Assembly: GCA_026126125.1 (NCBI GenBank)
Contig: JAHCJW010000016.1
Location: 1 to 35,934 of the forward strand
Origin: Devosia sp.
GTDB taxonomy: Bacteria > Pseudomonadota > Alphaproteobacteria > Rhizobiales > Devosiaceae
Direction of reading: 5' to 3'
DNA: 35,934 bases
Shown: piece after piece, positions 34,686 to 35,934 of the stretch
Layout: each line of letters begins with the position of its first letter
Numbering within the stretch: the stretch's first letter is position 1
Program-made: the position numbers and the translations under genes
The notes under the pieces: generated by a model
Seen by the model: the letters and a program-made list of their open reading frames with translations, nothing else
Database searches by the model: none
What the model was told of the DNA's origin: nothing

Positions 34686-34701
34686 AAAGGAGGTGATCCA
34701 G
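34686..34701 (+). promoter_or_regulatory. Shine-Dalgarno complementary to 16 nt of the 16S rRNA 3' end
   Basis: AAAGGAGGTGATCCAG is the exact complement of the terminal CTGGATCACCTCCTTT of bacterial 16S rRNA, far longer than the usual 4-6 nt. GGAGG is 7 bases before a GTG (34701-34703). The core AGGAGGTG (34688-34695) is also perfectly complementary to CACCTCCT at 34777-34784, just after the stop of the small ORF, so the RNA can hide its own ribosome site. Confidence 0.7.
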
Positions 34702-34772
34702 TGTCTTATGAGATTATGGTGCTCGAAGAAGGTCTGGGATTTATGGTGTTGCTAGGGAGTGATCTCGGCTAA
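34701..34772 (+). CDS. Small ORF of 23 codons behind an extreme Shine-Dalgarno
   Basis: GTG ... TAA encodes a peptide that starts MSYEIMVLEEG and ends FMVLLGSDLG: acidic-amphipathic, no cysteine, no signal peptide. The evidence that it is translated is the ribosome site at 34686-34701 at ideal spacing. Translation from an in-frame ATG at 34671 would add MFNQLKGGDP, but that ATG has a poor ribosome site and the Shine-Dalgarno would then be coding. It is flanked by an SD-complementary sequence (34777-34784) and an intrinsic terminator (34812-34845), so it looks like an independent short transcript. I do not recognise the peptide. It could be a small protein or a leader whose translation is itself the signal. 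Confidence 0.5.
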   Translation: MSYEIMVLEEGLGFMVLLGSDLG

Positions 34773-34811
34773 CACCCACCTCCTGGGCCCTTCGAGGCCA
34801 ATGACTCAGGG

Positions 34812-34845
34812 AAGGGCTGTCCATATCGGGCAGCCCTTTTCTGTT
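34812..34845 (+). terminator. Rho-independent terminator of the small ORF transcript
   Basis: AAGGGCTGTCC (34812-34822) pairs with GGGCAGCCCTT (34828-34838; one G-T pair) around a 5-base loop and is followed by TTCTGTT. It lies 40 bases after the small ORF stop and 208 before purU, so purU needs its own promoter. Confidence 0.85.
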
Positions 34846-34893
34846 GGGACTTTTCTCCTTGACGAAAGTCTCCAAGCCCCTGATACCGCAGGA

Positions 34894-35000
34894 TAAAGCA
34901 TGTCTCCCAAAAGTGGGAACCGGTTTTCGGGAAAAGACATGCGTAAAAACAAAGAGCTAAAGCGAATGGAGCTGATCTGAAAGATCGCAACCCGCTTTAG
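34894..35000 (+). repeat. RIME-like element, family 1, copy E
   Basis: Opposite orientation to copies A-D: taaagcatgtctcccaaaag, tgggaaccggttttcggga, aaagacatgcgtaaaaac, then aaagagctaaagcgaatgg, agctgatctgaaagatcg, ending cccgctttag. It ends 19 bases before the purU start, so the purU leader and possibly its promoter overlap the element. Confidence 0.8.
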
Positions 35001-35019
35001 AATTCACGGAGCTGCCCAG

Positions 35020-35874
35020 ATGTCGCCGGCCAATTTCGTCCTGACCCTTTCCTGCACCGACCGGCCCGGCATTGTTGCCGCCGTCACCACCGAGCTTGCG
35101 GCGCTCAACGCCAATATCGCCGAAAGCAACCAGTTCTGGGACAAGGAAACCGGCCGCTTCTTCATGCGCCTCGCCTTCACCGCGCCCGAGGGCGTGTCGC
35201 GCGACACGATCGAGAAGGCCTTGAAGTCGCCGATCGAACGCTTCGACATGAAGACGGCGCTCGCCGATCAGGGCCAGCGCAAGAAGATCGTGATCATGGT
35301 CTCCAAGTTCGACCACACGCTTTTGCACCTGCTCTACCAGATCCGCGTCGGCTGGCTCGACGCCGAGGTCGCGGCGATCATTTCCAACCATGACGACGCC
35401 CGCAAGATCGCCGAAGACGCCGGCATCACCTATCACCACCTGCCCGTGGGCAAGGACACCAAGGCCCAGCAGGAGGCCCAGGTGCTCGACATCGTCAAGC
35501 AATCGGGCGCCGATCTCGTGGTGCTCGCCCGCTATATGCAGGTGCTTTCAGACAATCTGTCGACGCGGCTGTTTGGCCAGGTGATCAATATCCACCACTC
35601 CTTCCTGCCCAGCTTCAAGGGCGCCAAGCCCTATCACCAGGCCCATGAGCGGGGCGTCAAGATCATCGGCGCGACGGCCCATTACGTCACGCCCGATCTC
35701 GACGAAGGCCCGATCATCGAGCAGGAAACCGCGCGCGTCACCCACGCCATGAGCCCGGACGACCTCGTCGCCGCCGGCCGCGACATCGAAAGCCGCGTCC
35801 TCGCCCGCGCCGTCAAGCTGCACTTGGAAAGCCGGGTGATGCTCAATGGCAAGAAGACGGTGGTGTTCGGCTAA
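35020..35874 (+). CDS. purU: Formyltetrahydrofolate deformylase
   Basis: This is a 284-residue cytoplasmic enzyme that hydrolyses 10-formyl-THF to formate and THF. It supplies formate to PurT and balances one-carbon pools. Residues 6-80 are an ACT domain (LTLSCTDRPGIVAAVTTEL ... NIAESNQFWD), the regulatory part seen in PurU. Residues 88-284 are the formyltransferase fold, with catalytic N190, H192 (NIHHSFLPSFKGAKPY) and D228 (HYVTPDLDEGPIIEQ) in the same spacing as N106, H108 and D144 of PurN. The ATG has CGGAG nine bases before it. The TAA stop (35872-35874) is the first triplet of a family 2 repeat. Confidence 0.95.
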   Translation: MSPANFVLTLSCTDRPGIVAAVTTELAALNANIAESNQFWDKETGRFFMRLAFTAPEGVSRDTIEKALKSPIERFDMKTALADQGQRKKIVIMVSKFDHTLLHLLYQIRVGWLDAEVAAIISNHDDARKIAEDAGITYHHLPVGKDTKAQQEAQVLDIVKQSGADLVVLARYMQVLSDNLSTRLFGQVINIHHSFLPSFKGAKPYHQAHERGVKIIGATAHYVTPDLDEGPIIEQETARVTHAMSPDDLVAAGRDIESRVLARAVKLHLESRVMLNGKKTVVFG

Positions 35875-35934
35875 AGCATCGGACCGAAAAGTGTACTCAC
35901 GGTTTTCGGGCAATCCGATGCGTACACAAGGGAT
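35872..35934 (+). repeat. RIME-like element, family 2, at the purU stop codon (cut by window end)
   Basis: It begins with the purU stop codon TAA and continues agcatcggaccgaaaagtgt, actcacggttttcgggcaat, ccgatgcgtacacaaggg. This matches the element at the livM stop codon (2226-2288) base for base apart from about ten changes. The hairpin ccgaaaa/ttttcgg is also in place to end or protect the purU message. Confidence 0.75.

Noticed and set aside
34686-34701. A fragment of a 16S rRNA gene in reverse orientation
   Set aside because: Only the last 16 nt match the complement of the 16S tail. Flanking bases do not continue into rRNA, and the spacing to a GTG codon explains it better as a ribosome site.
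2111-35934. The palindromic elements as CRISPR repeats or IS ends
   Set aside because: They are dispersed singly at gene ends with no regular spacers and no transposase; length and layout fit RIME-type intergenic elements.

Overview
The window looks like chromosomal DNA of a GC-rich (roughly 63-66%) alphaproteobacterium of the order Hyphomicrobiales, perhaps a Devosia-like genus. The order is supported by a rhizobial-type chemotaxis gene set (cheS-cheY1-cheA-cheW, cheR-cheB-cheY2, cheD, cheT) and by dispersed ~105-bp palindromic intergenic elements of the RIME type. The genus is a guess. There are no phage, IS, CRISPR, tRNA or rRNA genes. It is housekeeping and accessory chromosome, dominated by chemotaxis and ABC transport.

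Layout. 1-98: start of a secreted protein (minus, cut by the window edge). 204-1590: a LivK-type binding protein with an inverted-repeat leader and a strong terminator. 2111-2288: two intergenic repeat elements back to back. 2286-6156 (minus): livG-livF-livH-livM, the branched-chain amino-acid type transporter, convergent with livK. 6264-6626 (minus): methylglyoxal synthase. 6714-18073 (minus): five consecutive methyl-accepting chemotaxis protein (MCP) genes. They have five different sensor modules (globin; PAS-PAS; double Cache; single Cache; a second Cache-type sensor) but nearly the same signalling domain. 18305-20799 (minus): cheR-cheB-[repeat]-cheY2. 20978-21568 (minus): cheD. 21732-22085 (plus): a small CheT/CheZ-like protein with a DxxxQ motif, the only che gene on the other strand. 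22303-25883 (minus): cheS-cheY1-cheA-cheW. 26033-28215 (plus): a homoserine-dehydrogenase-like/SAF oxidoreductase and a siderophore-interacting flavoprotein. 28235-30062 (minus): psuG-psuK for pseudouridine breakdown, with psuG frameshifted. 30255-34581 (plus): a polyamine ABC operon (potFGHI) behind a promoter whose spacer is a perfect palindrome. 34686-34845 (plus): a tiny transcription unit with a 23-codon ORF and a Shine-Dalgarno complementary to 16 nt of the 16S rRNA tail. 35020-35874 (plus): purU. 35872 to the end: another repeat.

How it works together. The che proteins form a complete transducer pathway: MCPs -> CheW/CheA -> CheY2 at the motor. CheY1 and CheS are the probable phosphate sink and its helper, CheT a probable CheY~P phosphatase, and CheR, CheB and CheD the receptor modification enzymes. 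Four of the five MCPs end in a DWxEF pentapeptide, probably a CheR/CheB tether.

The best leads for something new are: (i) the identical C-terminal tail (D/E)IELF on CheD and the CheT-like protein; (ii) the 16S-tail-complementary leader/sORF unit with its own internal sequester; (iii) repeat elements whose terminal triplet is the stop codon of four different genes (livM, cheB, cheW, purU); and (iv) the operator-in-spacer promoter of the pot operon. Many long open frames opposite these genes are mirror frames of high-GC coding sequence and are not annotated.
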